64,000 nt of DNA. Source: Paenibacillus borealis (GTDB lineage: Bacteria; Bacillota; Bacilli; Paenibacillales; Paenibacillaceae). Numbering within the stretch: the stretch's first letter is position 1; the number at the start of each line of letters is the position of its first letter. Shown here piece after piece: positions 26,606 to 35,200 of this stretch. The translations under genes and the position numbers were made by a program. The stretch spans positions 7,874,001 through 7,938,000 of the forward strand of contig NZ_CP009285.1 of NCBI RefSeq assembly GCF_000758665.1, read 5' to 3'. The notes under the pieces were generated by a model that ran no database searches, was not told the DNA's origin, and was given only the letters and a program-made list of their open reading frames with translations.

Positions 26606-27904
26606 TTACTTCACTTCCGGAGCTGCAACTGCGGAAGCTGTGCTCTCCTGGGTCTTCGACAAAAAGATATTGAGAATAATAGCTGTCAGAGACCCGGATA
26701 CGATCCCGTTCTGCAGCAGCATTCTGGCGAATTCCGGCAGCTGGTCGAACATGGAAGGCAGCACAGCAGAGCCGAGGCCGACAGCAATACTGCAGGCGGC
26801 AATCAGCAGATTGCCGTCCTTACGCAGGTCAACATCCGACAGAATCGACATGCCGGATGCGGCAACCGATCCGAACATAACGATCATCGCCCCGCCAAGC
26901 ACCGCATTCGGCACGACCGTGGTCAGCGCTGCCAGCTTCGGCAGCAGACCGAGCACGATCATAATTCCGCCGGCGGCAAAAATAACATTGCGCGTCTTCA
27001 CCTTGGTCAGGGACAACAATCCGACATTCTGGGAGAAAGCTGTATAAGGGAAGGCATTGAACAGTCCGCCCAGCATAATGGCAAGCCCTTCAGAACGCAG
27101 GCCGTTGACGATCTGCTTCTGTTCCACCTGCTGGTCCGTCGCCTTGCCCACCGCAAAGTACACACCTGTTGATTCCACCATAGACACAATATTAACGATA
27201 ATCATCGTGAAGATAGCCGTAATGCTGAACTGCGGCCAGCCGAAGTAGAATGGCTGGGCGATGCTGACCCATGAGGCCGTAGTCACTGTAGAGAAATGAA
27301 CGATACCCATGGCATAGCCGATTACAGTTCCGACAACCAGACCGACCAGCACGGATACGGATCGCAGGAAGCCTGTAGTCAGGCGGTTAACCGCCAGAAT
27401 CACAAGCAGGGTGATTAGCGCCAGCAGCAGATTGCGGGGCTGGCCGAAATCTGCGCTGCCCTGTCCGCCCGCCACATTATTCATCGCTACCGGGATCAGC
27501 GAGAGTCCGATAATAGTTACTACTGAGCCGGTTACTACGGTAGGGAAGAATTTCAGCAGCTTTCCGTACACCGGGGCAGCCAATACAACGAACAGCCCGG
27601 AGATAATAATAGCTCCGTACGCCGTCGCCAGATTAGAGCCTGAAGCGATAGCGATAATCGGGCTTACTGCGGTAAAGGTACAGCCGAGGACAACGGGAAG
27701 CCCGCTTCCGAAATACTTGCTGCCCATAATCTGCAGCAGTGTCGCCAGTCCGCAGGTGAACAGATCAGCTGCGATTAAGTAAGCCATCTGCGTTCCATTC
27801 AGGTTCAGTGCCCCGCCGACCACCAGCGGTACAATTACAGCTCCGGCATACATGGCCAGCACATGCTGAAGCCCGAGGGCGAATACCTTCTGTTTGCTTA
27901 ACAT
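26606..27904 (-). CDS. pbuX: Xanthine permease (NCS2 family)
   Basis: 432 residues, about 14 hydrophobic segments, matching the nucleobase:cation symporter-2 family (LQHVLAMYAGAVIVPLVVG near the N-terminus, FPYTAFSQNVGLLSLTKVKTRNV in the signature region). It imports xanthine with a proton. The ATG overlaps the last 7 nt of xpt, the same arrangement as xpt-pbuX of B. subtilis, so salvage and uptake are co-expressed under the tandem riboswitch leader. Start supported by GGAG at 8 nt. Confidence 0.95.
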   Translation of the reverse strand: MLSKQKVFALGLQHVLAMYAGAVIVPLVVGGALNLNGTQMAYLIAADLFTCGLATLLQIMGSKYFGSGLPVVLGCTFTAVSPIIAIASGSNLATAYGAIIISGLFVVLAAPVYGKLLKFFPTVVTGSVVTIIGLSLIPVAMNNVAGGQGSADFGQPRNLLLALITLLVILAVNRLTTGFLRSVSVLVGLVVGTVIGYAMGIVHFSTVTTASWVSIAQPFYFGWPQFSITAIFTMIIVNIVSMVESTGVYFAVGKATDQQVEQKQIVNGLRSEGLAIMLGGLFNAFPYTAFSQNVGLLSLTKVKTRNVIFAAGGIMIVLGLLPKLAALTTVVPNAVLGGAMIVMFGSVAASGMSILSDVDLRKDGNLLIAACSIAVGLGSAVLPSMFDQLPEFARMLLQNGIVSGSLTAIILNIFLSKTQESTASAVAAPEVK

Positions 27905-28527
27905 CCTGCACTCTCCTTCATTAATTCTTCCGGACGGGCATTGCCGGTGCCGGTATTATCTATAAAGTGAACTTCCCCCGGAGACATCGAGGCAATCCGC
28001 GCCAGGGCATGTACCGGAATTCCGCGCTGCTCCAGCAGGCTGCGCCCTTCCTGGAAGCTCTTCTCAATGACACAGCCGACTCCCATCAGCTGCGCCCCGG
28101 ACTCTTCCACGATATCGCATAGGCCTACAAGCGCTGCACCGGTAGCCAGAAAGTCATCGACAATCAGCACTTTGTCGTCAGGTCCGAGGTACTTCTGCGA
28201 TATGCTGATCAGGTAGTCTTCCTGACGGGTGAAGGAATGCACCGGTGCCGAGTAGACCGCCTCGGATAGGGTGACCGCCTTCTTTTTCTTGGCATAAATA
28301 AACGGCACTCCCAGAGCAATTCCCGCAGCCATGGCGAACTGGATGCCGCTGGCCTCCACTGTCAGCACCTTGGTAATGGGCTGATCCCCGAAGATGGTTT
28401 GGAATTCCCGTCCGATTTGCAGCGCAAGCTCCGTGTCCACCTGATGGTTCAGAAAAGAGTCTACCTTCAGCACAGTGTCCGATAGAATCAAGCCTTCTTG
28501 TCTGATACGTTCCTCCAGTACTTTCAT
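27898..28527 (-). CDS. xpt: Xanthine phosphoribosyltransferase
   Basis: 209 residues from the ATG at 28527 (MKVLEERIRQEGLILSD), slightly longer than the B. subtilis enzyme. A type I PRTase with the PRPP-binding loop VLIVDDFLATGAAL at about 130. It converts xanthine and PRPP to XMP. AAAGGAGG lies 13 nt upstream, and an in-frame ATG 40 codons earlier falls inside the riboswitch terminator, so it is not the start. First gene of xpt-pbuX. PRPP, sensed by the putative second aptamer, is this enzyme's own substrate. Confidence 0.95.
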   Translation of the reverse strand: MKVLEERIRQEGLILSDTVLKVDSFLNHQVDTELALQIGREFQTIFGDQPITKVLTVEASGIQFAMAAGIALGVPFIYAKKKKAVTLSEAVYSAPVHSFTRQEDYLISISQKYLGPDDKVLIVDDFLATGAALVGLCDIVEESGAQLMGVGCVIEKSFQEGRSLLEQRGIPVHALARIASMSPGEVHFIDNTGTGNARPEELMKESAGC

Positions 28528-28550
28528 TACAGCGATTCTTCCTCCTTTAA

Positions 28551-28599
28551 AATAAAAAAGACAGATCCCCTTGAGTGTTTCTCTCAAGTGAATCTGTCC
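28551..28599 (-). terminator. Riboswitch-controlled terminator ahead of xpt
   Basis: On the minus strand, GACAGAT...ATCTGTC with an inner CTTGAG...CTCAAG stem and a TTTTTT tail ends just before the xpt RBS. It is the expression platform for the upstream aptamers. Confidence 0.9.
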
Positions 28600-28601
28600 T
28601 T

Positions 28602-28702
28602 CTGGGTTTTTGTCCCTTAGTGGTGTAACACATAGTCGTGTCCGCATCGCTTGGACCAGTCCTTCCCCTGCCGCAGCAGAAGAAACGGAACCCTAGATGC
28701 GC
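28602..28702 (-). ncRNA. ykkC-class aptamer, probably PRPP riboswitch, second of a tandem pair
   Basis: Between the guanine aptamer and the terminator, the minus strand shows the ykkC consensus blocks. CTAGGGTTCC is at 28687-28696 and GGACTGGTCC followed by AAGCG at 28653-28662. A closing helix CGCATC/GATGCG (28643-28648 with 28696-28701) holds them together. Downstream are a hairpin with ACAC/GTGT arms and one with GGG/CCC arms (28604-28616). ykkC subtypes sense guanidine, ppGpp or PRPP. Published tandem guanine-PRPP riboswitches and the purine-salvage context favour PRPP; subtype-defining nucleotides were not checked. Confidence 0.75.
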
Positions 28703-28707
28703 TATTT

Positions 28708-28780
28708 CACTCATAGTCGGATAATTACAGTGGTTATCCGGTAGAAACTTATGGGCCATATTCCCAAGATTATATGAGGT
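28708..28780 (-). ncRNA. Purine riboswitch aptamer, guanine type
   Basis: All three helices are visible on the minus strand: P1 (CTCATA/TATGAG), P2 (TGGG/CCCA with an AATATGG loop), and P3 (GGATAA/TTATCC). The conserved joining segments are ATAATC, AAGTTTCTACC and CCGACTATG. The specificity base in CCGACTATG is C, which pairs with guanine or hypoxanthine rather than adenine. It regulates xpt-pbuX. Here it is separated from the terminator by a ykkC-type aptamer instead of abutting it. Confidence 0.95.
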
Positions 28781-28813
28781 ATTATGATAAGCCTGTTTTA
28801 CAAACCTTTGTAT

Positions 28814-28842
28814 ATCTTACACGCTCTGTACGGTCCTTACAA
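28814..28842 (-). promoter_or_regulatory. Candidate sigma-A promoter of xpt-pbuX
   Basis: TTGTAA and TAAGAT (minus strand) separated by 17 bp, located about 35 bp upstream of the guanine aptamer. Confidence 0.45.
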
Positions 28843-29027
28843 GCAAAATTTTAAGTATATTTGCTGCGGGTTTCAATGAGTTTTCATGAAATACAGCCGG
28901 CTTTCATTAATTCCCCCTGCTCACTGGGCACCCGCTTGTTTATGGGGCGGCAGCGCCCGTATTCCTCACGCTTCCTGCCTGCGTGCATTAATGATAAGGA
29001 AAACCTATGCAGGGAGGCATGATACGG

Positions 29028-29594
29028 ATGACTAAGCAAAAGGACAGGATAACCGTTATTATTCAAAAAGGGAAGCGGCGGATTGTTACCCGCACCCCTC
29101 TGGCCGGCATCGGCCGGCTGGTGTTCGTGATCAATAATCAATATACCAATGCAGCCAATACTACACAGATCGCCAGCGGGGCCGGCCGGAGCAGCGCAGC
29201 GGGCAGCAATGCAGCCATCGCCTCGCCCTACACCTTCCAGCAGGAGAGTGTCGGAGCCGGGGGGACGGCTGCAAATATAGGCAGCAAGGGCAATCAAGGC
29301 AGTAAGGGACAGCGGCGCAGACGACATCACGCCCCCCTGATTCATCCGCACGGCGGGGGGAAGGAGATTGTCATCGTCGTGAACAACCAGACAGTGAAGC
29401 TGCCGGGGGGCAGCAGAAGCTCCTCCGCCACCCAGATCGGCAGCGGCAGCGGGACCTACAGCTCAGGCGGAACCAATGCCGCCATAGAGAGTCCCGGATC
29501 CAAGCAGCAGCAGGCAGTCGGGGGCGGTGCAGGCGCTCATGCCGCGAACCGGGCCGCTGCACGGCGGCGGCAGGGCGGCAGAAGGCGTCGCTGA
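29028..29594 (+). CDS. Basic repetitive protein of unknown function
   Basis: 188 residues from the ATG at 29028 (GGGAGG at 10 nt; an ATG six bases earlier sits too close to the RBS). The protein contains two copies of a ~50-60-residue unit. Residues ~31-84 start FVINNQ and contain TQIASG, SNAAIAS and QQESVG; residues ~115-176 start IVVNNQ and contain TQIGSG, TNAAIES and QQQAVG. Arg-rich stretches link and end the repeats. No signal peptide or membrane helix. The low-complexity NNQ/GSG style resembles spore-surface proteins, but I cannot assign a family. Monocistronic, with its own terminator. Confidence 0.6.
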   Translation: MTKQKDRITVIIQKGKRRIVTRTPLAGIGRLVFVINNQYTNAANTTQIASGAGRSSAAGSNAAIASPYTFQQESVGAGGTAANIGSKGNQGSKGQRRRRHHAPLIHPHGGGKEIVIVVNNQTVKLPGGSRSSSATQIGSGSGTYSSGGTNAAIESPGSKQQQAVGGGAGAHAANRAAARRRQGGRRRR

Positions 29595-29637
29595 TGTAAG
29601 CCGCCGGGATTGATAATCATGCATACACTGGAAATAA

Positions 29638-29677
29638 ACACCGGAAACCTTGTAAAATTCAGGTTTTTCGGTGTTTT
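29638..29677 (+). terminator. Terminator of the repetitive-protein gene
   Basis: Stem ACACCGGAAACCT / AGGTTTTTCGGTGT with a TTTTCTCTG tail. Confidence 0.75.
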
Positions 29678-29764
29678 CTCTGTGTCCTCTATATCGCCCG
29701 ACCTCTATTAAAAGTATACTTATATATATATTTAGTAGTACTAACTGAACAAAGGCGGCGAACT

Positions 29765-32700
29765 ATGAGGATTAAACAACAGGTTTGGTTAGCAACATTA
29801 ATTTCTATACTGCTGATGGGCAGTATGATTATTATATCTTCACTTTATTTGGAAGGCATTCCGCGGATCTTCATTAATGGATTAGGCGGGGGCGGCATTC
29901 TGATCGGAATCGGCCTCATCTTCAGTATCCAGCGGAATATAGACCACGGATTGGACCGGATCACGAATATCTCGCGGGATATCGCTGAAGGCACTCTAAA
30001 CCCCGCAGCTGCGGCTACTGTGCGCAAAGATGAGTTCGGGCTGCTGGCGTCTTCGTTCTACAAGCTCGCTGCCGATCTTCATCACAGAACCGCCGAAGAA
30101 CGTGAACTGCGGCTGAAAGCGGAGGAGCAGGCCTGGATCAACACGCAAGTGTCAGAGATGGCTCTGCAGCTTCAGGGCTCAGTGCATCTGCAGACGGCAG
30201 CGCGTGTATTTATCGGCAGGCTGGCTGCCGCTGTGGGCGGAAGCTACGGAGCCGTATATTTGAAGCAGGGAGGCCAGCTGAACTTCGCGGCCGGCTATGC
30301 CTTTGACGAATCGGCAGGCCGCCGGGAGCCCATTCAGCTGGGCAGCGGACTGGTCGGACAATGCGCCCTGGATCAGCAGGTAATCGTGCTGCAGGATCTT
30401 CCGGAGCATTATATCAAAGTCCACTCCGCGCTGGGGGAGGCTTCCCCTTCTTCGCTAATCGTGGTCCCGATCATGCATGAGCAGGAAGTGGTCGCTGTAA
30501 TGGAGCTGGCAGCGTTGCACCCGTTCGGTTATAAGGAGCACCAGGTTATCGAGCGGGCTGGCCAGAACATGGGTGTACTGGTTAATACTTTGGCCGGTGT
30601 CGCGAGAATTGAAGAGCTGCTGAGCGAAACCCGGCTGCAGAAGGAAGAGCTGGAAGCGCAGACCGAAGAACTGACGGCACAAACCCAGGAGCTGGAGGCC
30701 CAGACCGAAGAGCTTATGGCCCAAACCGAGGAACTGCGGATGCAGACCGATCAGCTGCAGGATCAGAGGGAAGAGCTGAAGATGCAGGCGGAGAGCCTGC
30801 TGACCTCCAATGAACAGCTGCAGACACAGATGGAGCTGACTGAAGAACAAAAAGCTGAAATTGAAACCCAGGCCGATGAGCTGCGGCAGCAGACGGAAGA
30901 GCTGTATGCCTCCAATCTGGAGCTGCAGCAGCAAATGGAGATTACCAGCCGGCAAACAACAGAGATCAAGGCACAAGCTGATGAATTGTCTGCCGCCAAC
31001 CGCGACATGCAGAAGCAGCTTCAGCTTACAGAACGCCAAAAAGTCGAGATCGCTGATCAGGCCGAAGAGCTTCAGGCACAAACGAACGAACTGCTGGACC
31101 AGAAGGAAGAACTCCAGGCACAAACGGAAGAACTTCAGGCACAGACGGATGAGCTTCAGGCGCAAGCCGATGAGCTTCTCAGCCAAAAGGAAGAACTCGC
31201 TGCCTCAAATGACCAGTTACAGCTTCAAGTCCGGCTTACCGAGCAGCAGAAGGAAGAAATCCAGGCGCAGGCCCAGGAAATCTTCATGGCTGCCCAGTAT
31301 AAATCGGAATTCCTCGCCAATGTATCGCATGAACTGCGCACACCGCTGAACAGCCTACTGATCCTCTCGCAGATTCTTGCCGAGAACAAGGAAGGCAATC
31401 TTGAGAAGAAACAGCTGGAATATGTGCATACCATCTTCTCGGCAGGCAAGGATCTCCTGCAGTTGATCGACGAGATTCTCGATCTGGCCAAGCTGGAGGT
31501 TGGCAAAATGACCCCTATTGTCGAGCCGGTTGCTGTGCAGGACCTCAGCAATCATATCTTCCGCCACTTTGAACAGCAGGCGAAGAAAAAGAATCTCCGG
31601 TTCGATGTCCATTCGGACAGCCGGCTGCCTGACCATCTGATGACGGATGGCCACAGACTGCAGCAGATCATGAATAATCTGTTGTCCAATGCTATAAAGT
31701 TTACACCGGAGCAAGGCTCTGTATCTCTGTCCATCCGCACCAGCGGCGAAGAAGCCGTCTTCTCCGTCAGCGATACCGGCATCGGCATTGCCGCCTCCAA
31801 GCTGGAGAGCATCTTCGAGGCGTTCCAGCAGGCGGATGGAACCACCAGCCGCAAGTACGGCGGCACCGGGCTCGGCCTCACGATCTGCCGCGAGCTGGCC
31901 ACCCTGCTGGGCGGAAGAATTGAAGTGGATTCCGTAGAAGGCAAAGGCAGCACCTTCTCCCTGATCATTCCCGCGGTTGAGCCGGGAGAAGACGCCCTGA
32001 CGCTGGCTGCCGCTACCTTTGCGGCAGCAGACGCTGCGGATATGCCGGTTTCCGAGGCTGGCCGCCGGGAGAATCCGGCCTTCCGGGAATCGTTCGTTCC
32101 CGATATTTCCATCTCTAATCCGAAACTGCTGCAATATGCGGAGATGGAGGATGACCGCGGCAATCTGCTCAGCGGCGACACCCTTCTGCTGATTATTGAA
32201 GAGGACGCCGAGTTCGCCGCCATGCTGCTGCAGCTGGCGCGCAGCCGGGGCTTCAAAGCGATCGTCGCCTTCCAGGGCGATCAGGGTCTGGCATTGGCAC
32301 ATGCTTATAAGCCCGACGCCATCCTGCTGGACCTGCATCTTCCCGTTCTGGACGGCTGGTCAATTATCAGCCGGCTGAAGAGCCGGCCGGAGCTGCGCCA
32401 TATTCCGGTGCATGTCATCTCGACAGCCGAGGAGAATCAGCAGAGCCTGGCGATGGGGGCGTTGTCCTTCTGGAAGAAGCCAAGTGATTATGCCGAGCTG
32501 GAAGCAGCCTTCCTGCAGATTGAGACGTATATCCGCCGCCCGGTGAAGAGCCTGCTGATCGTCGAAGATAACAAGGTTCTGCGCAGCAGCCTTGTTGAAT
32601 TCATCGCCCATCCCGATGTAAACATTATTGCAGTCGGCACAGGCAGGGAAGCGATGGAGCATCTGGCCAGTCATCATTTTGACTGTATGGTACTGGACCT

Positions 32701-33349
32701 AGGCCTGTCAGATATCTCCGGATTTGATCTTCTGGAGCAGGTCAAAACCAACCGCAAGCTGCAAACCCTGCCGGTCATAATCTATACAGGCAAGGATCTC
32801 AGCAAAACAGACGAGCAGCGCCTCAAGCACTACGCCGAGAGCATTGTCATCAAGAACGTACGCTCTATGGAACGGCTCTACGATGATACGGCCTTATACC
32901 TGCACCGCAAGCATGCTGACCTGCCTCTGGACAAGCAGCGCCTGATCGAAAATCTGCATAATCCGGAATCAGCCTTTGCCGGAAAAAGCATTCTGCTTGT
33001 GGATGATGATATGCGTAATATTTTTGCGTTATCCAGTGTGCTGGAAGGTTATAATATGGAGATCAGCTTTGCCCAGAACGGTAAAGAAGCCCTGGAGCAT
33101 CTGGAAACCCACCCGGGCGTTGAGCTCGTATTCATGGATATTATGATGCCGGAGATGGATGGTTACGAGACCATGAAGCATATCCGGCTTAGACCGGAGT
33201 ACGACCAGCTGGTGATTATCGCATTGACCGCCCGCGCCCTGGACGAAGACCGGGTCAAATGTCTGCAGGCCGGAGCGAACGATTATATATCCAAACCGAT
33301 AAATACGACACAGCTGGTGAGTGTGCTGAAATTATGGTTGATTCAGTAG
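29765..33349 (+). CDS. Hybrid histidine kinase: HAMP, GAF, long coiled coil, kinase core and three receivers
   Basis: 1,194 residues. Two membrane helices (~8-54) with almost no extracellular loop, HAMP (~55-110), and GAF (~130-275). A very long Gln/Glu/Leu coiled coil follows (~285-515, repeating QTEELQAQ-like units). HisKA (FLANVSHELRTPLNSL), HATPase (DTGIGI, GGTGLGL), and three receiver domains (Asp in LLDLHLP, VLDLGLS and FMDIMMP) complete it. The first receiver has EED in the acidic pocket. It probably senses an intracellular signal through GAF. The next gene starts 8 nt downstream, forming a phosphorelay pair. Confidence 0.9.
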   Translation: MRIKQQVWLATLISILLMGSMIIISSLYLEGIPRIFINGLGGGGILIGIGLIFSIQRNIDHGLDRITNISRDIAEGTLNPAAAATVRKDEFGLLASSFYKLAADLHHRTAEERELRLKAEEQAWINTQVSEMALQLQGSVHLQTAARVFIGRLAAAVGGSYGAVYLKQGGQLNFAAGYAFDESAGRREPIQLGSGLVGQCALDQQVIVLQDLPEHYIKVHSALGEASPSSLIVVPIMHEQEVVAVMELAALHPFGYKEHQVIERAGQNMGVLVNTLAGVARIEELLSETRLQKEELEAQTEELTAQTQELEAQTEELMAQTEELRMQTDQLQDQREELKMQAESLLTSNEQLQTQMELTEEQKAEIETQADELRQQTEELYASNLELQQQMEITSRQTTEIKAQADELSAANRDMQKQLQLTERQKVEIADQAEELQAQTNELLDQKEELQAQTEELQAQTDELQAQADELLSQKEELAASNDQLQLQVRLTEQQKEEIQAQAQEIFMAAQYKSEFLANVSHELRTPLNSLLILSQILAENKEGNLEKKQLEYVHTIFSAGKDLLQLIDEILDLAKLEVGKMTPIVEPVAVQDLSNHIFRHFEQQAKKKNLRFDVHSDSRLPDHLMTDGHRLQQIMNNLLSNAIKFTPEQGSVSLSIRTSGEEAVFSVSDTGIGIAASKLESIFEAFQQADGTTSRKYGGTGLGLTICRELATLLGGRIEVDSVEGKGSTFSLIIPAVEPGEDALTLAAATFAAADAADMPVSEAGRRENPAFRESFVPDISISNPKLLQYAEMEDDRGNLLSGDTLLLIIEEDAEFAAMLLQLARSRGFKAIVAFQGDQGLALAHAYKPDAILLDLHLPVLDGWSIISRLKSRPELRHIPVHVISTAEENQQSLAMGALSFWKKPSDYAELEAAFLQIETYIRRPVKSLLIVEDNKVLRSSLVEFIAHPDVNIIAVGTGREAMEHLASHHFDCMVLDLGLSDISGFDLLEQVKTNRKLQTLPVIIYTGKDLSKTDEQRLKHYAESIVIKNVRSMERLYDDTALYLHRKHADLPLDKQRLIENLHNPESAFAGKSILLVDDDMRNIFALSSVLEGYNMEISFAQNGKEALEHLETHPGVELVFMDIMMPEMDGYETMKHIRLRPEYDQLVIIALTARALDEDRVKCLQAGANDYISKPINTTQLVSVLKLWLIQ

Positions 33350-33357
33350 GAGGAATT

Positions 33358-34533
33358 ATGGAGTACCCTATTAATATTTTACTTGTCGATGACCGGCCGG
33401 ACGAGCTCCTGTCCATGCAGGCTTTGCTGGCTGACACCCCCTATCAGCTGATTGGTGCAACCTCCGGTATGGAGGCCCTGAAATGTCTGCTGGAGCAGGA
33501 GTTCGCCCTGATTATAATGGATGTGCTCATGCCGGACATGGATGGATTCGAAACGGCGAAGCGGATCAAAGCGCGTCAAAAGTCACGTGACATCCCGATT
33601 ATATTCCTGACCGCGCTGACTTCCGAGCTTGAGAACTATATGATGGCCTATTCAGCCGGAGCTATAGATTTCCTGACCAAGCCGTTCCATCCGATCGTGC
33701 TCAAGAGCAAAATTGACGGCTTCGTCCGCCTCTACCAGACCCGCAAGGAGCTGCAGCTTAAATCCCAGGAGCTGGAGGCGGCGAATAGTGTCCTGACCGA
33801 ACTGAAGGACACTGCCGAAGTCGCTCTGCGGATCAAAAGCGGCTTCCTCGCCATGATGAGCCATGAAATCCGCACACCGCTGAACGGGATTATTGCCATG
33901 TCAGATGTACTGCGAACCTCTGAGCTAGCCCCAGACGACCTGGAAATGGCCGAAATCATTCATACGAGCGGCCACGCGCTGGTGTCGGTCATTAATCATA
34001 TTCTGGACTTCACCAAGATCGAATCCGGCAAAATGGAGCTGGATTATGAGCTGTTCAACCTCCACTCCTGCATCAAGGAAACCGTTGATTTATTCCGGGC
34101 ACTGGCCAAGGAACGCAGCCTGGCTCTGGACACCTTCATTGATCCAGCCATTCCCGCGCTGCTCGTTGGCGATCCTAACCGTCTGCGCCAGGTACTGAAC
34201 AACCTGATCGGCAATGCGATTAAGTTCACGTACTCCGGCGGCGTCAAGGTGGGGGTTCATCTCCGGCAGGCGATGGATACGGTAATGGAGCTTGAGTTCA
34301 TTATCGAAGATACCGGCATCGGTATTCCTGAGGACAAAATGAACTACCTGTTCCAGCCATTCACCCAGATCGGTGCTACGATCAACCGTAAGTTCGGGGG
34401 AACCGGACTCGGGCTGTCCATCTGCAAAATGCTGGTCGATCTGATGGGCGGAACAATCTACGCCAAGCCGGATGCTGAGCAAGGGGCCGTCTTTATCTTC
34501 ACGATTCAGGTCAGTGAAGGACAACCGGATTAG
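33358..34533 (+). CDS. Receiver-histidine kinase fusion (REC-HisKA-HATPase)
   Basis: 391 residues from the ATG at 33358, immediately preceded by GGAGGAATT; the open frame extends further upstream only by overlapping the previous gene. Receiver domain 1-~120 (ILLVDDRPDELLS, Asp in IIMDVLMPDMDG, Lys in DFLTKPF), coiled-coil linker, HisKA (FLAMMSHEIRTPLNGI) and HATPase (GGTGLGL). No membrane segment or DNA-binding domain, so it acts in the cytoplasm. It is probably phosphorylated by, or signals with, the upstream three-receiver kinase. Confidence 0.9.
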   Translation: MEYPINILLVDDRPDELLSMQALLADTPYQLIGATSGMEALKCLLEQEFALIIMDVLMPDMDGFETAKRIKARQKSRDIPIIFLTALTSELENYMMAYSAGAIDFLTKPFHPIVLKSKIDGFVRLYQTRKELQLKSQELEAANSVLTELKDTAEVALRIKSGFLAMMSHEIRTPLNGIIAMSDVLRTSELAPDDLEMAEIIHTSGHALVSVINHILDFTKIESGKMELDYELFNLHSCIKETVDLFRALAKERSLALDTFIDPAIPALLVGDPNRLRQVLNNLIGNAIKFTYSGGVKVGVHLRQAMDTVMELEFIIEDTGIGIPEDKMNYLFQPFTQIGATINRKFGGTGLGLSICKMLVDLMGGTIYAKPDAEQGAVFIFTIQVSEGQPD

Positions 34534-34562
34534 TGTCCCTGAGCATAGCGCCTGGAGTCCAG

Positions 34563-34617
34563 GCATACACAAAGAACCGCAAGTCTCTCCGGGAGACTTG
34601 CGGTTCTTTGTGTATGC
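34563..34617. terminator. Long perfect hairpin between convergent genes
   Basis: A perfect 25-bp stem (34563-34587 with 34593-34617) and 5-nt loop. It contains AAAGAACCGC/GCGGTTCTTT, so each strand has a T-containing run inside the stem, but there is no free T tract afterwards. Probably a bidirectional terminator for the receiver-kinase gene and the facing hxlR gene. Confidence 0.7.
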
Positions 34618-34635
34618 TCATAGGGCTGCTGCGCC

Positions 34636-35028
34636 TTATTCCACGCCGCCGGGCAGCAGCTCTACCTTCTTGTTATTCAGCACATTGTCCTCAAGCACGG
34701 CAAATTTATCGCCATACTCCTTGATGATATGCTGTTCTCCCCACGCGCATAAGGAATCCAGGATAGACCCGAGCGTCCGTCCGTATTCGCTCAGCTCATA
34801 TTCCACTTTGGGCGGAACCTGATTGTAGCTGATCCGGTTGACAATGCCGTCCTGCTCCAGCTCCCGGAGCTGCTGGGTCAGCATTTTCTGCGTAATATTC
34901 GGCATATGGCGCTTCAGGTCGCTTGTCCGTAGCTTGCCATGCGTGAGGTGACAGAGGATAACGCATTTCCACTTCCCCCCGATGACCTCAAGCGTAGCCT
35001 CGACCGAAATATTATATTTTTTAGCCAT
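34636..35028 (-). CDS. HxlR-family transcriptional regulator
   Basis: 130 residues with an HxlR winged helix (EVIGGKWKCVILCHL, MPNITQKMLTQQLRELEQDGIV, YELSEYGRTL). A Cys (C27) in the recognition-proximal helix is compatible with the redox or electrophile sensing known for YodB/HypR relatives, but this is not proof. It is divergent from an MFS transporter gene and shares a 172-bp intergenic region with two palindromes, so it probably represses the transporter and itself. Confidence 0.9.
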   Translation of the reverse strand: MAKKYNISVEATLEVIGGKWKCVILCHLTHGKLRTSDLKRHMPNITQKMLTQQLRELEQDGIVNRISYNQVPPKVEYELSEYGRTLGSILDSLCAWGEQHIIKEYGDKFAVLEDNVLNNKKVELLPGGVE

Positions 35029-35091
35029 TAGTATGCCTCCTGTATGCTCACTATATAATCCCTCTATGTGTAGCCTAGCGGGTAGTTTATG

Positions 35092-35125
35092 GGTACTTTT
35101 TGGTACCTATAGTACTTGAAAGTAC
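35092..35125. promoter_or_regulatory. Candidate HxlR operators between hxlR and the MFS gene
   Basis: Two palindromes: GGTAC-TTTTTG-GTACC (35092-35107) and GTACTT-GA-AAGTAC (35112-35125), followed by another GTAC. The TACT/GTA half-site style resembles operators of the HxlR members YodB and CatR. Binding is inferred. Confidence 0.5.
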
Positions 35126-35200
35126 GTACTATCCATTTTCGTATCTGTAATCCATAATAGCACTTACCGGCCGGTGATTACCATAGTAGGAGTGAAGAAC

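Noticed and set aside
28547..28759. 70-codon open frame upstream of xpt
   Set aside because: It coincides with the two riboswitch aptamers, which explain the sequence.
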